Part shown: positions 8,869-17,993 of the stretch, piece after piece
Position numbering within the stretch: position 1 is the first letter of the stretch
Layout: every line of letters begins with the position of its first letter
NCBI RefSeq assembly: GCF_900111825.1
Contig: NZ_FOJM01000002.1
Coordinates: 372,001-436,000 of the forward strand
Source: Pedobacter suwonensis
GTDB taxonomy: Bacteria > Bacteroidota > Bacteroidia > Sphingobacteriales > Sphingobacteriaceae
Length of the DNA stretch: 64,000 nucleotides
Direction of reading: 5' to 3'
Position numbers and translations under genes: made by a program
The notes under the pieces: generated by a model
Told to the model about the DNA's origin: nothing
The model's input: the letters and a program-made list of their open reading frames with translations, nothing else
Database searches by the model: none

Positions 8869-10749
8869 TTATCGGGACTCAACATAAGGAATAATCGCCT
8901 CAATGGCTTTCTTTGTGTAGTTTAAAAGTTCCAAAGTAAGATCCCCACTTACATTATTAAGGTTTTCAGCAGAAATATGATTTTCAACAAGGCTCTGCAG
9001 CCCCCTTAAAAAGCTCAGATCTTTTGCGGCATAATTACCTTTTCCACTACTGAAGACTATACCAATAAGCATATTCATTTTATACTTGTTAGCATTAGTT
9101 TGATTAAAAAATGTATCTAAAAATATCTCGGGGCTTACAGCTGATAAGCTTTTCTTGCCAAGGGAAGTGGTTAGATCATCAGTAAAATATTGAAAGCAAT
9201 CATCGAAATTATTTTGCAATAGATTTAATATATTTTCATCAATTACATTTTGGTCCCGTTCTGCGTTTTGGTTATTAACCGCCAACATTACATTTCGGAT
9301 AGGAAGATAATACTCGTAATTTGATGAATTTTCATCAATCGAAGTATATTGTTTAAGCATCGGTTGATAGCTGTATCTCTGTGCGTTTGCTTGAAGAATG
9401 GATATCATCTCCAGCTTTAAGGATTCAAGATCTAACCCTAAAGGGTTACCAAATCGCGTGAGGTAATAAAAAATTGTAATAAAATCCTGGAGGTGATAGG
9501 TCCCTTCCCGAAGAAAAGCTAATAATTTATTGGTTTGGCTGAGATATTCATCATCATTCATATGATTTACCTCATGATACCCTAACGATCTGTATACAAT
9601 ATAGTGTTCATCTAATGTGCCGTTTAAAATATTATACTTTTTTATGATCTCATTGTGAAGTTCTTTTTCAGAAAAGACATCTCCACCAGTCAAATAGTCA
9701 AAAAGATTTCTGTAATAATCGTAGCCATCGTATTTGCCACCGTAATACTTATCCACTATTTCGTCAGCATAGTTCTGAGGAGTTTTATCATCTAACATCA
9801 TTCTTGAAATGGCATTTGATAAATCATCCATTTCTTGATTAGCACCATAAGAGATTTTTCCAATTTTAAACTCAATGCAGACTACCAGACAAAAGTCCAT
9901 CACCTTTTTTAATAGGTCCTCTTTGATTTGAATAATTGCCTTATCTCTAATGGACTGAATGTAGTGAGCAACCCTTTGAAAATGGACAAGGAAATATTTT
10001 AATGTCCGATAGTTTACATGTCCATCGTTTTCTTTCTCCAGCATTGTTTTGATGGACTCTCTATTATCGTGTATAAAATTTCTAAACTTGTTAGTAGGAT
10101 ATCCAACTTCGGAAGCAATTGCTTCAAAGGCATTAGAAAAGTCTTGGGTGAAATGAATGGTATTGCTAATAACTTTCTCCTTGATTTCAAGATATTGTTT
10201 ATCGGTGATTTTATCCTGGTTGGCGATTATGATAATTTTTATATTCTCTTCCTCAACCAGTGAATTTATGTAACCAAGGATTTCTGTAGAAGACAGTAAA
10301 TCAGGCCTCACCCGTTCAAGGTCATCAAAGCAGATTAGTAATTTTTTAAGGTTAATTAACTCCGCAGCCGCTTTTTTAAGCTTACGTCCCTCGATATTTT
10401 CTAAGTTAGTGGGGACCCAATTTGCCGGGGTAATCAGTTTTCCGATGTCCACCACCTTTGCAATCGTACTGACGGCAATCGCTCCAACTTTAACCAGTTT
10501 GTTTTCAAGTATAGGATATAGTTCTATAAGTATCCTGTCCTTGATTCCCTCGATTGATGTTACGCCAAAGAGTGACACGATAATCCCCTTATACCCAGTA
10601 GATGAAATCTCGTTAAAAACGGTGTTCCGGAGGAAATGTGTCTTACCCGAGCCCCACGGAGCTGTGATCATAATGGCATGATTGGTATTGCTGTTTAAGT
10701 AATTAAGTATGAGTAATTGCGTTTTGTTGGTATCTTTTGAGTTCGTCAT
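8869..10749 (-). CDS. KAP family P-loop NTPase (626 aa)
   Basis: Starting at the ATG at 10749 places the Walker A motif APWGSGKT at residues 30-37, as expected near the N-terminus. The frame extends 40 codons further upstream but that part looks non-coding. Walker B is LLICFDDLERV with D142-D143, and LVEEENIKIIIIANQDKI follows as the sensor region. This is the KAP layout. The weakly hydrophobic run VGAIAVSTIAKVVDIG between the motifs may be the remnant of the membrane insertion seen in many KAP proteins. The C-terminal 400 residues are helical with no named domain. KAP NTPases occur in phage-exclusion and other conflict systems; here it lies between a HEPN gene and an ABC-3C operon. A role in defence is inferred. 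Confidence 0.75.
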   Translation of the reverse strand: MTNSKDTNKTQLLILNYLNSNTNHAIMITAPWGSGKTHFLRNTVFNEISSTGYKGIIVSLFGVTSIEGIKDRILIELYPILENKLVKVGAIAVSTIAKVVDIGKLITPANWVPTNLENIEGRKLKKAAAELINLKKLLICFDDLERVRPDLLSSTEILGYINSLVEEENIKIIIIANQDKITDKQYLEIKEKVISNTIHFTQDFSNAFEAIASEVGYPTNKFRNFIHDNRESIKTMLEKENDGHVNYRTLKYFLVHFQRVAHYIQSIRDKAIIQIKEDLLKKVMDFCLVVCIEFKIGKISYGANQEMDDLSNAISRMMLDDKTPQNYADEIVDKYYGGKYDGYDYYRNLFDYLTGGDVFSEKELHNEIIKKYNILNGTLDEHYIVYRSLGYHEVNHMNDDEYLSQTNKLLAFLREGTYHLQDFITIFYYLTRFGNPLGLDLESLKLEMISILQANAQRYSYQPMLKQYTSIDENSSNYEYYLPIRNVMLAVNNQNAERDQNVIDENILNLLQNNFDDCFQYFTDDLTTSLGKKSLSAVSPEIFLDTFFNQTNANKYKMNMLIGIVFSSGKGNYAAKDLSFLRGLQSLVENHISAENLNNVSGDLTLELLNYTKKAIEAIIPYVESR

Positions 10750-11126
10750 TTGGATGAAATTTATCAAATATAGCAAATAAATTATCCGAGGTGAGACTAT
10801 CCATCTAAGTTCGAAAATTAGCTTGTAGCCAAAAAAATCAAGTACAATAAATCGCATTATAGACAACATTCATATTGGAATAGCCTCAGATTCTGGCCCT
10901 ATTAGTGAATTGATGCTTCGAACACAGCGATGAAGTAATTTGAATGACCACCAGGTCAAGACATTTGAATATCTATCGGGAGATTTTTTCATGCATGTTC
11001 TATCTGATCTCCGAAATCTGTACAATTACAAATTCACCGTCTACATAATCTTCATTTCCTTTAGGATTATTCTTTGTTTACCCTGGTAAATTGAAATACA
11101 TTATTTTACTCACTTAGTTATTCCTT
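10750..11126. other. Intergenic region between KAP and ABC-3C genes
   Basis: No coding frame was recognised. It contains the promoter of the KAP gene and the end of the ABC-3C operon. No clear hairpin terminator was seen. Confidence 0.4.
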
Positions 11127-12947
11127 TTAAAACTCAAAGCCGAACAAGGTGCCCTCCGGCCCCCCATCATTTAAACGCAGAACTACTTCCTGGTCAGTAA
11201 AAAATATAAAGTTATCGCTATCATCAATCGGCAGGTCTGATTTGATTACGGATAAAATATACTGTAGATCAAACTTTATAACAAGATCATGAATTAAAGC
11301 AAGCAGGCGATGCTTAACTCCTGGGTCCTGTTGTGAAAGCACGTCATCGTGATAGACAAATCGATAGTACGACTGGTCGCTGTAACTGGTGAGCACCGCC
11401 AGATCAAATGCGACACATAATAATTTTTTATAAGTATTTCCTTCGTCTTTTGCGGTTACACGATGGTCGCCTACTTTTTCATGGACTTTAGGCGTAGGAA
11501 AATCAACGTTGTCATTTGTATTGATATTCCAGGATATTCGCGCATCTTCATCCATAATGCGTTTGTAATAATTTGCAAATTTTGTCCGGATATCAGAATA
11601 GCGTTTATTGTTCTGGGTATTTTGATAAAGAAGCTTTAACTTATCTACAGTCTCTTGTATTTCATCAAGCAGGTCTTGACTTTCTTTTTCTTTGGCAATA
11701 ATTGTATCAATATAACTTATCTTTTCCCGCAGCGTGAAAAGTTGTGTTTCGATCTTAACCAAATCCTTTTGGAACTGTTTAAAGCGTTTGAAAGTGTCGG
11801 TGTCCTGGATAAAACTTAAGAGCGATTCTTTTTTTGCGTTTTGATCTGCCAAGTCTTTATTGACCAACTCCAGTTCAGTTTTCTTCTTTCGGATCGTATT
11901 GCGTATAAGCTTGTTTCGTTCGGCAGTCAGTTTTTTGTTAAACTCGATCAGTGCGGTATAATCATGTTTCAGCTGATCTGGAAAGTACAGTTCCGATTCT
12001 TCAAACACTTTTTCGACTTTATTCAGGTTAAACGCGAAATTGTTCGCAATCGATTTTTCCAGACGGTCGATGTCATAGTTCAGACTATAGGCGAGTGCAT
12101 TATTTGAACTGATGGACTGCTCTATCTCCTCAATGCCTTTTTCGATCAGCTCCTTATCCTGGACATAAAAATTGAACTTGTCTATTTTTTCTTCAATTTC
12201 CGATGCGTTGTTCTCAATTAGTTGCATCTGGGCAACTAAGTCATCCCTGTCCTCGATTTTGATTGAAAATTCCGCCTTTAACTGCTCTATGAATTTGGCA
12301 ATTTCATCGCGCTGTTCATCGTTTGCATATTTTTTTGCAAGTAAACTTCCGTCAAATCCCAAAAGGTCGAATATGAATGGTTTCCAGTAGGAATGTTTGC
12401 CGTTGGCAAATTTGTTCAGCTGATAAACATCTTTGTAGTCATCAGGTGGAGTTCGCAGGCTGTAATTCAGCGCCTTGCGAAAACTATAGTTCTTCTTATT
12501 AAAAAAGTCAAAATTTAACAGGTCACCTACAATATTCCGGGCTTTATTTATTGGAACGTCTTCGTGGTCCCATTCATCAAGTTCCACAAATTCAACAGAT
12601 TGCTGTAAATTGATAGCCAGGCTTATCTTAGTATTGTTATTGACAGCGCGTTTGATTGTTAGGAACCTTCCATCATTTAACAGGATTTCCAGATAAAATA
12701 CATGGTGCTGAAAAATTGAAACGCCCTGACTGTCTCTGATCTTGAGCAGAAAGTTCCGCTTGCCGTCTGCATCCCTTAGTAGTAAATAATCAATTAGTTC
12801 CGATAGCTTGGTTTTACCAAGATCATGCGAATTTTTATGGTCGTCTAGCTCTGTTCGCACATCAGCATAAACCACATTCAATCCCTTTAAGTTGAACGCG
12901 ATATTTTTGAAGGTTTCACTGTTGCTATATAATTTACTGAGCTTCAT
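11127..12947 (-). CDS. ABC-3C system ABC ATPase, DUF2326 family (606 aa)
   Basis: An SMC/RecN-like ATPase. The N-terminal nucleotide-binding half carries an atypical Walker A, HDLGKTKL (residues 41-48). Residues about 225-430 form a long coiled coil. The C-terminal half has KKLLCVAFDLAVL as signature-like helix and FVYHDDVLSQQD as the Walker B region, followed by LQYILSVIKSDLP, all typical of DUF2326. In the ABC three-component systems classified by the Aravind group this ATPase senses or remodels nucleic acid and controls an effector with a dedicated C-terminal domain. The gene overlaps the middle component by 14 bp, which argues for translational coupling. The deviant Walker A is a family trait. 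Immunity is inferred from the family. Confidence 0.78.
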   Translation of the reverse strand: MKLSKLYSNSETFKNIAFNLKGLNVVYADVRTELDDHKNSHDLGKTKLSELIDYLLLRDADGKRNFLLKIRDSQGVSIFQHHVFYLEILLNDGRFLTIKRAVNNNTKISLAINLQQSVEFVELDEWDHEDVPINKARNIVGDLLNFDFFNKKNYSFRKALNYSLRTPPDDYKDVYQLNKFANGKHSYWKPFIFDLLGFDGSLLAKKYANDEQRDEIAKFIEQLKAEFSIKIEDRDDLVAQMQLIENNASEIEEKIDKFNFYVQDKELIEKGIEEIEQSISSNNALAYSLNYDIDRLEKSIANNFAFNLNKVEKVFEESELYFPDQLKHDYTALIEFNKKLTAERNKLIRNTIRKKKTELELVNKDLADQNAKKESLLSFIQDTDTFKRFKQFQKDLVKIETQLFTLREKISYIDTIIAKEKESQDLLDEIQETVDKLKLLYQNTQNNKRYSDIRTKFANYYKRIMDEDARISWNINTNDNVDFPTPKVHEKVGDHRVTAKDEGNTYKKLLCVAFDLAVLTSYSDQSYYRFVYHDDVLSQQDPGVKHRLLALIHDLVIKFDLQYILSVIKSDLPIDDSDNFIFFTDQEVVLRLNDGGPEGTLFGFEF

Positions 12948-13176
12948 TATAAATAAACGTATCGTTCGCTTCTTTGTATTGAAGCTTTCCTAACAGATAA
13001 AGAAAGTTGAGTGCGTAAGGATAGTTTTCCCTTGATTTTTCTCCCATACCTTTAACCACTTTTTCCAGCAATTGATCATATCCTATAATATACTGCGCCT
13101 TTAACTGGCGAAGTATATACGCGCTGATATTGATTACTGAATAATCAGGATTAGTATGACGGTCCGGCTTTATCAT
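12934..13176 (-). CDS. ABC-3C system middle component (80 aa)
   Basis: A compact helical protein (ISAYILRQLKAQYIIGYDQL, NYPYALNFLYLLGKLQY) with a terminal FIYNEAQ strand. It lies between an ABC-3C effector and a DUF2326 ATPase and overlaps both (4 bp upstream, 14 bp downstream). Size, winged-helix-like composition and position match the middle components of ABC-3C systems. I cannot say which numbered MC family it belongs to. It probably bridges the ATPase and the effector. Confidence 0.65.
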   Translation of the reverse strand: MIKPDRHTNPDYSVINISAYILRQLKAQYIIGYDQLLEKVVKGMGEKSRENYPYALNFLYLLGKLQYKEANDTFIYNEAQ

Positions 13177-14120
13177 GATTTAATTCCTATTAAACACTCC
13201 ATATAAATATAATGCAAAAATGTCATAACATGTCTTTTTGCGCCCTTTAGATCTGAACTGCCGTCACAGATACGCTGGTAGATATAAATGAAGATTTCCT
13301 CAAAACTACCGAAATTATCCCGCTGCAAGATGATCATTTGATTGAGTTCAGCGGCTATGTCAAAATAATAGTCTTTGAGCTCAGAATTTTCATCCGCATC
13401 TAAAAACATTTGTAATTTGTCAAACTCCATCAATGATTCTGCCAGGATCACATTTTGGTAATATTCAGCACCAAGGCTGTTTTTCCTGTTTTTCTCGTCT
13501 TTTTCGAGATGGTCAAAATCGTACTTAACCTGATTTGCCTTTACAGTAACATCAACTTTTAACTGTGGCAACTGCTTTTTAAAAGTCAGAATGATCTCTT
13601 TGATCTCTTGATCTGAAAAGTCAAAAGGGATGTGATGCTTATCCAGCCCGAACTGCTTAATAAGATCGCGGCTTGGATTAAGATAAATATTATTGATCGT
13701 CTCCTTCCCTATTATAATAACATTCTCAACGCCTGTTTCTTGTTGAATTTGTTTCACCAAGTTTTCACCAGAAACACCGGAATATTTACGGTTTGTAAAT
13801 ATCAAATAATGTTCAATATCCCCCGCATCTCTCAGTCGCTTTATCTTGGGGATTTCTTCATTCCTGATAAGCCGCTCAAAATCACTGTCCGCACACGAGG
13901 CGATTGGATTCATAGTGTGTTTTGCTTGAATAATGAACTTCCCTGACCATGGAGCGGCTTCTGATGGATAACGGATTGCGGTACCAACAAATTTTCCGTC
14001 ACGTCCTCCGTCTTTTCCCGCTGCGAACATGATCGTTCCGATTCCGAATAATTTAACGCAGATGGCAACCGCTAAGCTTTCAAAAGTATTTTCGTCCAAT
14101 AGTTCCAACCGGTAATCCAT
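13173..14120 (-). CDS. ABC-3C effector: Mrr-like nuclease with C-terminal ABC-3C domain
   Basis: The N-terminal 150 residues are a restriction-endonuclease fold: E14 in the first helix, GKDGGRDG with D41, then FIIQAKHT with Q65-A-K67 as the (D/E/Q)xK strand, and YLIFTNRKYSG as core strand. The rest is helical (YYQNVILAESLMEFDKLQMF; SFEEIFIYIYQRICD) and corresponds to the C-terminal domain that links ABC-3C effectors to the ATPase module. The ATG at 14120 (MDYRLELLDE) fits the family better than the one at 14132, four residues upstream. First gene of a tightly overlapping operon. It probably cleaves DNA when the ATPase is activated. Confidence 0.72.
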   Translation of the reverse strand: MDYRLELLDENTFESLAVAICVKLFGIGTIMFAAGKDGGRDGKFVGTAIRYPSEAAPWSGKFIIQAKHTMNPIASCADSDFERLIRNEEIPKIKRLRDAGDIEHYLIFTNRKYSGVSGENLVKQIQQETGVENVIIIGKETINNIYLNPSRDLIKQFGLDKHHIPFDFSDQEIKEIILTFKKQLPQLKVDVTVKANQVKYDFDHLEKDEKNRKNSLGAEYYQNVILAESLMEFDKLQMFLDADENSELKDYYFDIAAELNQMIILQRDNFGSFEEIFIYIYQRICDGSSDLKGAKRHVMTFLHYIYMECLIGIKS

Positions 14121-14257
14121 GTGATTTAGCATTTATCAAACAAATATACCAAAATAATTAGCAGTCTCGCAGAAACTGCAGATGATTCGACATTGGTCGC
14201 GGAATCGTATATTGCATATCGTTTTGTAGTATAGTTTACAGATTACCGCCCGATAAT

Positions 14258-15037
14258 ATGGAAGGAAAAATGCATCACATCTCGGATAAAAGAAAAGTCA
14301 AACTGGTGATTTACGAAGTTCAGGATATGAACGAAGATGTTTCTATGCAGGAAATTGTACGGTTGAAACTCGGAAAGTCCAATGTCAAATTTGATAACCC
14401 CAATTCTACTGCCATGTATTTGAATGCTTCGGTGCGGGAACTGGATTTGGCGAAGGCGATATATAAGACCTTGATTGAACCAAAGATTTCAACGAGGGAA
14501 ACGTATGATCTTTCGGATCAGGACACATCAAGACTATATGATTATTTCGAGCATATCAAAATTAGTATCATCATGGCCTATACCGCTGTAGAGTGCCTTT
14601 GCAATGCATTGACCCCTATTGACTACTCCTATACAGAACGTACTAAAGATGGAGACAGGCTCTGGGATTTTAAGGAAATCCAACGCTGGAAGTCTACCAC
14701 CCAAAAGCTACGCCAGATTTTGCCAAAAGCTTTGAAGATGAAAGATCCTGGCCAGTTCAAATCTTATTCAACATTTTGCAAATTGGAGGAAATCAGAAAT
14801 GATGTCATCCATACCCGAAGCGTATTACCCAAAAATTTAAAAATGGAGGATCGACTTGATTATCGGTTGCTTCAGCCCAGAATATTTAACCTTATCACTT
14901 CTGCAAAATCCTTGATCAAGGAAATACACAAGTCGTTGCCATATACCAAGGAAATGCCAATGCTGTACGATACGGAGGATATAGAGAAAATAAAAATAAA
15001 ATCCTGGGATGACCTGGGATTTTCCAAAATTGAATAG
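14258..15037 (+). CDS. HEPN domain protein with RNxxxH motif (259 aa)
   Basis: Residues 95-200 form the helical HEPN core. The first helix is YFEHIKISIIMAYTAVECLC and the second carries R180-N181-DVI-H185 followed by TR, the RNxxxH signature of active HEPN ribonucleases. The N-terminal 80 residues contain VKLVIYEVQDMN and resemble no named domain. The C-terminal tail is charged. The PD-(D/E)XK gene follows in the same direction after 75 bp, suggesting a two-gene unit. The gene is divergent from the ABC-3C operon (137 bp between starts). It may be a toxin or an RNA-cleaving effector. Confidence 0.68.
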   Translation: MEGKMHHISDKRKVKLVIYEVQDMNEDVSMQEIVRLKLGKSNVKFDNPNSTAMYLNASVRELDLAKAIYKTLIEPKISTRETYDLSDQDTSRLYDYFEHIKISIIMAYTAVECLCNALTPIDYSYTERTKDGDRLWDFKEIQRWKSTTQKLRQILPKALKMKDPGQFKSYSTFCKLEEIRNDVIHTRSVLPKNLKMEDRLDYRLLQPRIFNLITSAKSLIKEIHKSLPYTKEMPMLYDTEDIEKIKIKSWDDLGFSKIE

Positions 15038-15112
15038 TCTGTTGGGAAGAATAAAAAACGCTGCCTGATAGTCGTTCGTATTCCTTACTTTTAAGGTTGT
15101 ATAAAAATTGAA

Positions 15113-16213
15113 ATGGTTATCAAACGAAATATCTTATCAGGGTTAAAAACGGGCTTAGAAAATCTTAAAAGTGAAGCGGGCAATAGATTGTCGGAAATTC
15201 ACCTGCTGCTTAATGATATTTCCGATTATGTAAAGTCGTTTGAGGACGAATGGATAGGCGCATGGGCACAACAAGACTATAATTACTACCGATATGAACG
15301 CGATGAATACAAGGCATTGGTACTGGATGCCAATCATTTTTATCAAAAAATTATTGATGAAAAGGGTGTAGATCTGAAAGCACTTGAAAAGGAAGTTTGG
15401 AAGTTACTGGACAAGTTTAAGGAATTCAAGGAGCATATCGTAACCGAACTTTCGGGCGTGCGCAATATAGACGACTTTGCTCCTGAAGTGGAAGTTTTAG
15501 AGAAGATAGCGCAATACGAATGGGGAATCCATATCAATGATTTTATTAGCCTTGTCAAGCCGAAGACCTATATCGTCAGGGACTATTCCAAGCTAAACAG
15601 GCCACTGGATGTACCACCACATCTTACTGTTGCCGCCGATCTATTGGCGATCACCAGCCAGGCATTTTCGGTGAAGGAATTTTTTACGTTGGCCAACCGG
15701 CTGATCCGCCAGATCGAACTGAAACAGGAGAATGTCGAAAGTCCGGAATTGTCGGCATTTTCAACCCACGCCATCAACAACCTTCTTGATAATTTCCATA
15801 GCTTCTATAACCAGTTAAAGCATAGGTACAATCAGCGACCTACAATCGAGATCATTGATGAATATGATGTGCAGGATCTGCTTCACGCACTTTTAAAACT
15901 ACACTTCAAGGATGTGCGGGCTGAAGAATATACGCCTTCTTATGCGGGAAGTTCCACAAGAATGGATTTCCTTTTGAAAGAAGAAAAAATAGTTATCGAA
16001 GTGAAAAAAACAAGGGAGCGATTGACCGATAGGGAAGTTGGCCAGCAATTAATTCTCGACGCAGCGCATTACAGTTCACATCCAAATTGTAAGGAAATGA
16101 TCTGCTTCGTATATGATCCCGAAAACCGTATCAAAAATCCACGAGGCTTGGAAAAGGATATTTCAGAATGGTCAACCGATTCGCTTAAAGTAACTTTGCT
16201 GATCAGGCCATAA
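15113..16213 (+). CDS. PD-(D/E)XK nuclease of the DpnII/MboI-type domain family (366 aa)
   Basis: The N-terminal 240 residues are helical and partly coiled. Residues about 245-366 are the nuclease: DVQDLLHALLKLHF, then RMDFLL with D285 and VIEVKKT with E296-V-K298, the D...ExK active site, followed by CKEMICFVYDPENRI. This is the REase_DpnII-MboI domain, which in many proteins of this type is not a classical restriction enzyme and has no methyltransferase partner. None is present in this window either. The upstream HEPN gene may be its partner. The substrate is unknown. Confidence 0.72.
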   Translation: MVIKRNILSGLKTGLENLKSEAGNRLSEIHLLLNDISDYVKSFEDEWIGAWAQQDYNYYRYERDEYKALVLDANHFYQKIIDEKGVDLKALEKEVWKLLDKFKEFKEHIVTELSGVRNIDDFAPEVEVLEKIAQYEWGIHINDFISLVKPKTYIVRDYSKLNRPLDVPPHLTVAADLLAITSQAFSVKEFFTLANRLIRQIELKQENVESPELSAFSTHAINNLLDNFHSFYNQLKHRYNQRPTIEIIDEYDVQDLLHALLKLHFKDVRAEEYTPSYAGSSTRMDFLLKEEKIVIEVKKTRERLTDREVGQQLILDAAHYSSHPNCKEMICFVYDPENRIKNPRGLEKDISEWSTDSLKVTLLIRP

Positions 16214-16232
16214 TTCAGCTAAACTTATGTAC

Positions 16233-16811
16233 TTAGAAAAAACCGTCAAACTTGTTAACGTCAACTTTCAGGTCATCTGGGGTTCTTCTGAAATCAATAT
16301 GTCCTTCAAGTGATCCAAGTCGAAACTTTGCATTTATTTTTTCTCCCCAAAACTCGTCAGCGATGGTGTTTGCTTCATTGATAAGCGGTAAAAGTACCTT
16401 TTCAAAATCAAGGAACTCATCAAACCTTAAATCTTTTTCATAGTTGAGGTGGGCTATTCTTTTATTGCGGTGCGCGACTTTCACATCATTAAGGTTTTTT
16501 CGGAAAGTTTTTAGTGTTTCGTGTATTTGCGTTTGTGCTTTTTGGTCTCTAGTACTTCGCTTAAAGGCCGCACTGGCTGTACGAAATGAAAAGTTGCTAC
16601 TGTCGTCGTCAAGATTGGTCAGGTGCAAAATAATGCCGTTCTCCATATACCGAAGTGCCGTAAACTCTTCCAAAAGGTATTCGCGGGTAGTTGTTTTAAT
16701 TATATGTGCTAAACGGTTAAGTTTTCTTACATAGAAGTAAGCAAGCACATTTAAGTCCAATATTTCTACCCGCATTGATGCGAAGTCCACTTTTAATTTT
16801 TCTGATAACAT
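16233..16811 (-). CDS. AbiU2-like HEPN protein (192 aa)
   Basis: All-helical. The key segment HRNKRIAHLNYEKDL contains R-N-x4-H, the motif of the AbiU2/AbiA-CTD branch of HEPN proteins known from lactococcal abortive infection. I start at MLSEKLKVDF; an ATG nine codons upstream (16838) is equally possible. The gene converges on the PD-(D/E)XK nuclease with only 19 bp between stops, so it is an independent transcript that may travel with the HEPN-nuclease pair. RNA cleavage is inferred from the family. Confidence 0.65.
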   Translation of the reverse strand: MLSEKLKVDFASMRVEILDLNVLAYFYVRKLNRLAHIIKTTTREYLLEEFTALRYMENGIILHLTNLDDDSSNFSFRTASAAFKRSTRDQKAQTQIHETLKTFRKNLNDVKVAHRNKRIAHLNYEKDLRFDEFLDFEKVLLPLINEANTIADEFWGEKINAKFRLGSLEGHIDFRRTPDDLKVDVNKFDGFF

Positions 16812-17057
16812 TGTCTGATAATTTTTAGATCTTTGCAAATTTAGCGATCTTCTGAAAGATATTATTTTTATTCATTAGGCCGTTGCCTTCGGCCGGGCTG
16901 AGCATTTCGGCAAAAGTGTACGCGCATTTCGCATTTATGCTGACACCTTGTTACGCTCCACACTGAACGCCTGTTTCGCTCCAAGCTGTACGCACAGATC
17001 TGTAAATCAGGATTTTTTCACCATGCAGTTCCAATAAAATTTCAAAGGCAGGTCAAA

Positions 17058-17217
17058 TTAAAGCCCCAGAGGTAAAATCGATACCTGGCGTGATCTTGAA
17101 TCCATCAGATAGGATTTTAACGCTTCATCGCGTCTTTTTAACGGATCCGGTTTCATCCGGAGGATCATCGAATCGAGAGGTAAACGCGGCACGGCCTCAA
17201 TGCGGAACTTCACCACC
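17058..17217 (-). pseudogene. Gene fragment in decayed DNA
   Basis: Within the gene-free stretch 16840-17990 the minus strand stays open for about 53 codons with protein-like sequence (VVKFRIEAVPRLPLDSMILR, KPDPLKRRDEALKSYLMDSR) and then stops. No start is present. The family is not recognised. The rest of the stretch shows only decayed DNA and one structured repeat. Confidence 0.35.
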
Positions 17218-17436
17218 TGGCCATCCTTAACAGTAGATCATTGGCCGGTTACCGTTTCTAACAATTCTCCTGTTTTTCTCCTTGCTCGGGATGCGCTAGG
17301 TCTTTCATATTGTAATTATTCAACACCGTTTTCAGATCGAAGCCATAGGATGGATCATGGAACTGCTTCGTGCTGAAACATAAATGAGATGCCAAACGAT
17401 CGCTAAACTCAACAGTTAGCAATCTTTAAACAAAAC

Positions 17437-17508
17437 GCGTGAGCGGTTGCAGCGGCATCCTCCCGCAGGGAGATACAGTGGAAGACGCGGCCCTTCAGGG
17501 GCACGCCC
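17437..17508 (+). repeat. Structured 72-bp repeat, copy A
   Basis: Outer stem GCGTG...CACGC, with inner hairpins CTCCC-GCA-GGGAG and CCC-TTCA-GGG. Nearly identical copies occur at 19429-19500 and 21865-21937, and divergent relatives at 31648-31720 and 44747-44832. The minus strand reads as KGRVFRCISLREDAAATAHA, which makes some gene finders call short false proteins across it. Confidence 0.65.
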
Positions 17509-17993
17509 AAATAAAAAAACTAAAAATATCTTAAAAGCACGGGCGAATAAAAAACAGCTCCCCTAGTAGAATCCCTACCATTCCGCATCCTAAACCAAAC
17601 AAAGCCCAGGAAAAACCTGCAATTGATCCTGACTATGCCATGCACACAGCGATCGAGCGACATAGAACAGCAAGAAGGCAAACACCATTGCAGCAAATGC
17701 AAAAAAAACATCATAGACCTCACCAACAAATCCGATAGAGCATTAGCACACTTTTTCAAACGCAAAATCGATCACTCGTCTCATATTTGCCCGGAATAAC
17801 GTTACTCCATTTAGCTATGCTCACGCAGTTTAATACAGGCGATATTGCTGTCAATAAGTTTGACATTAACTTGTTCGCGATTCATTTCCCGCAAGATAAA
17901 AGAGGTGCAAATTTTTATTTTCCCAATTCAAACTGTTATTGCGCTATAAAGATGGGGCTAGGTTTTAATTATTTCGCATAACTTTCCTTACCT

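Noticed and set aside
17520..17765. 81-codon minus-strand frame
   Set aside because: Composition rich in Cys, Arg and Phe and no conserved feature; appears to be decayed DNA.
17787..17981. 64-codon plus-strand frame
   Set aside because: Lacks protein-like pattern or supporting context beside the LytTR regulator.
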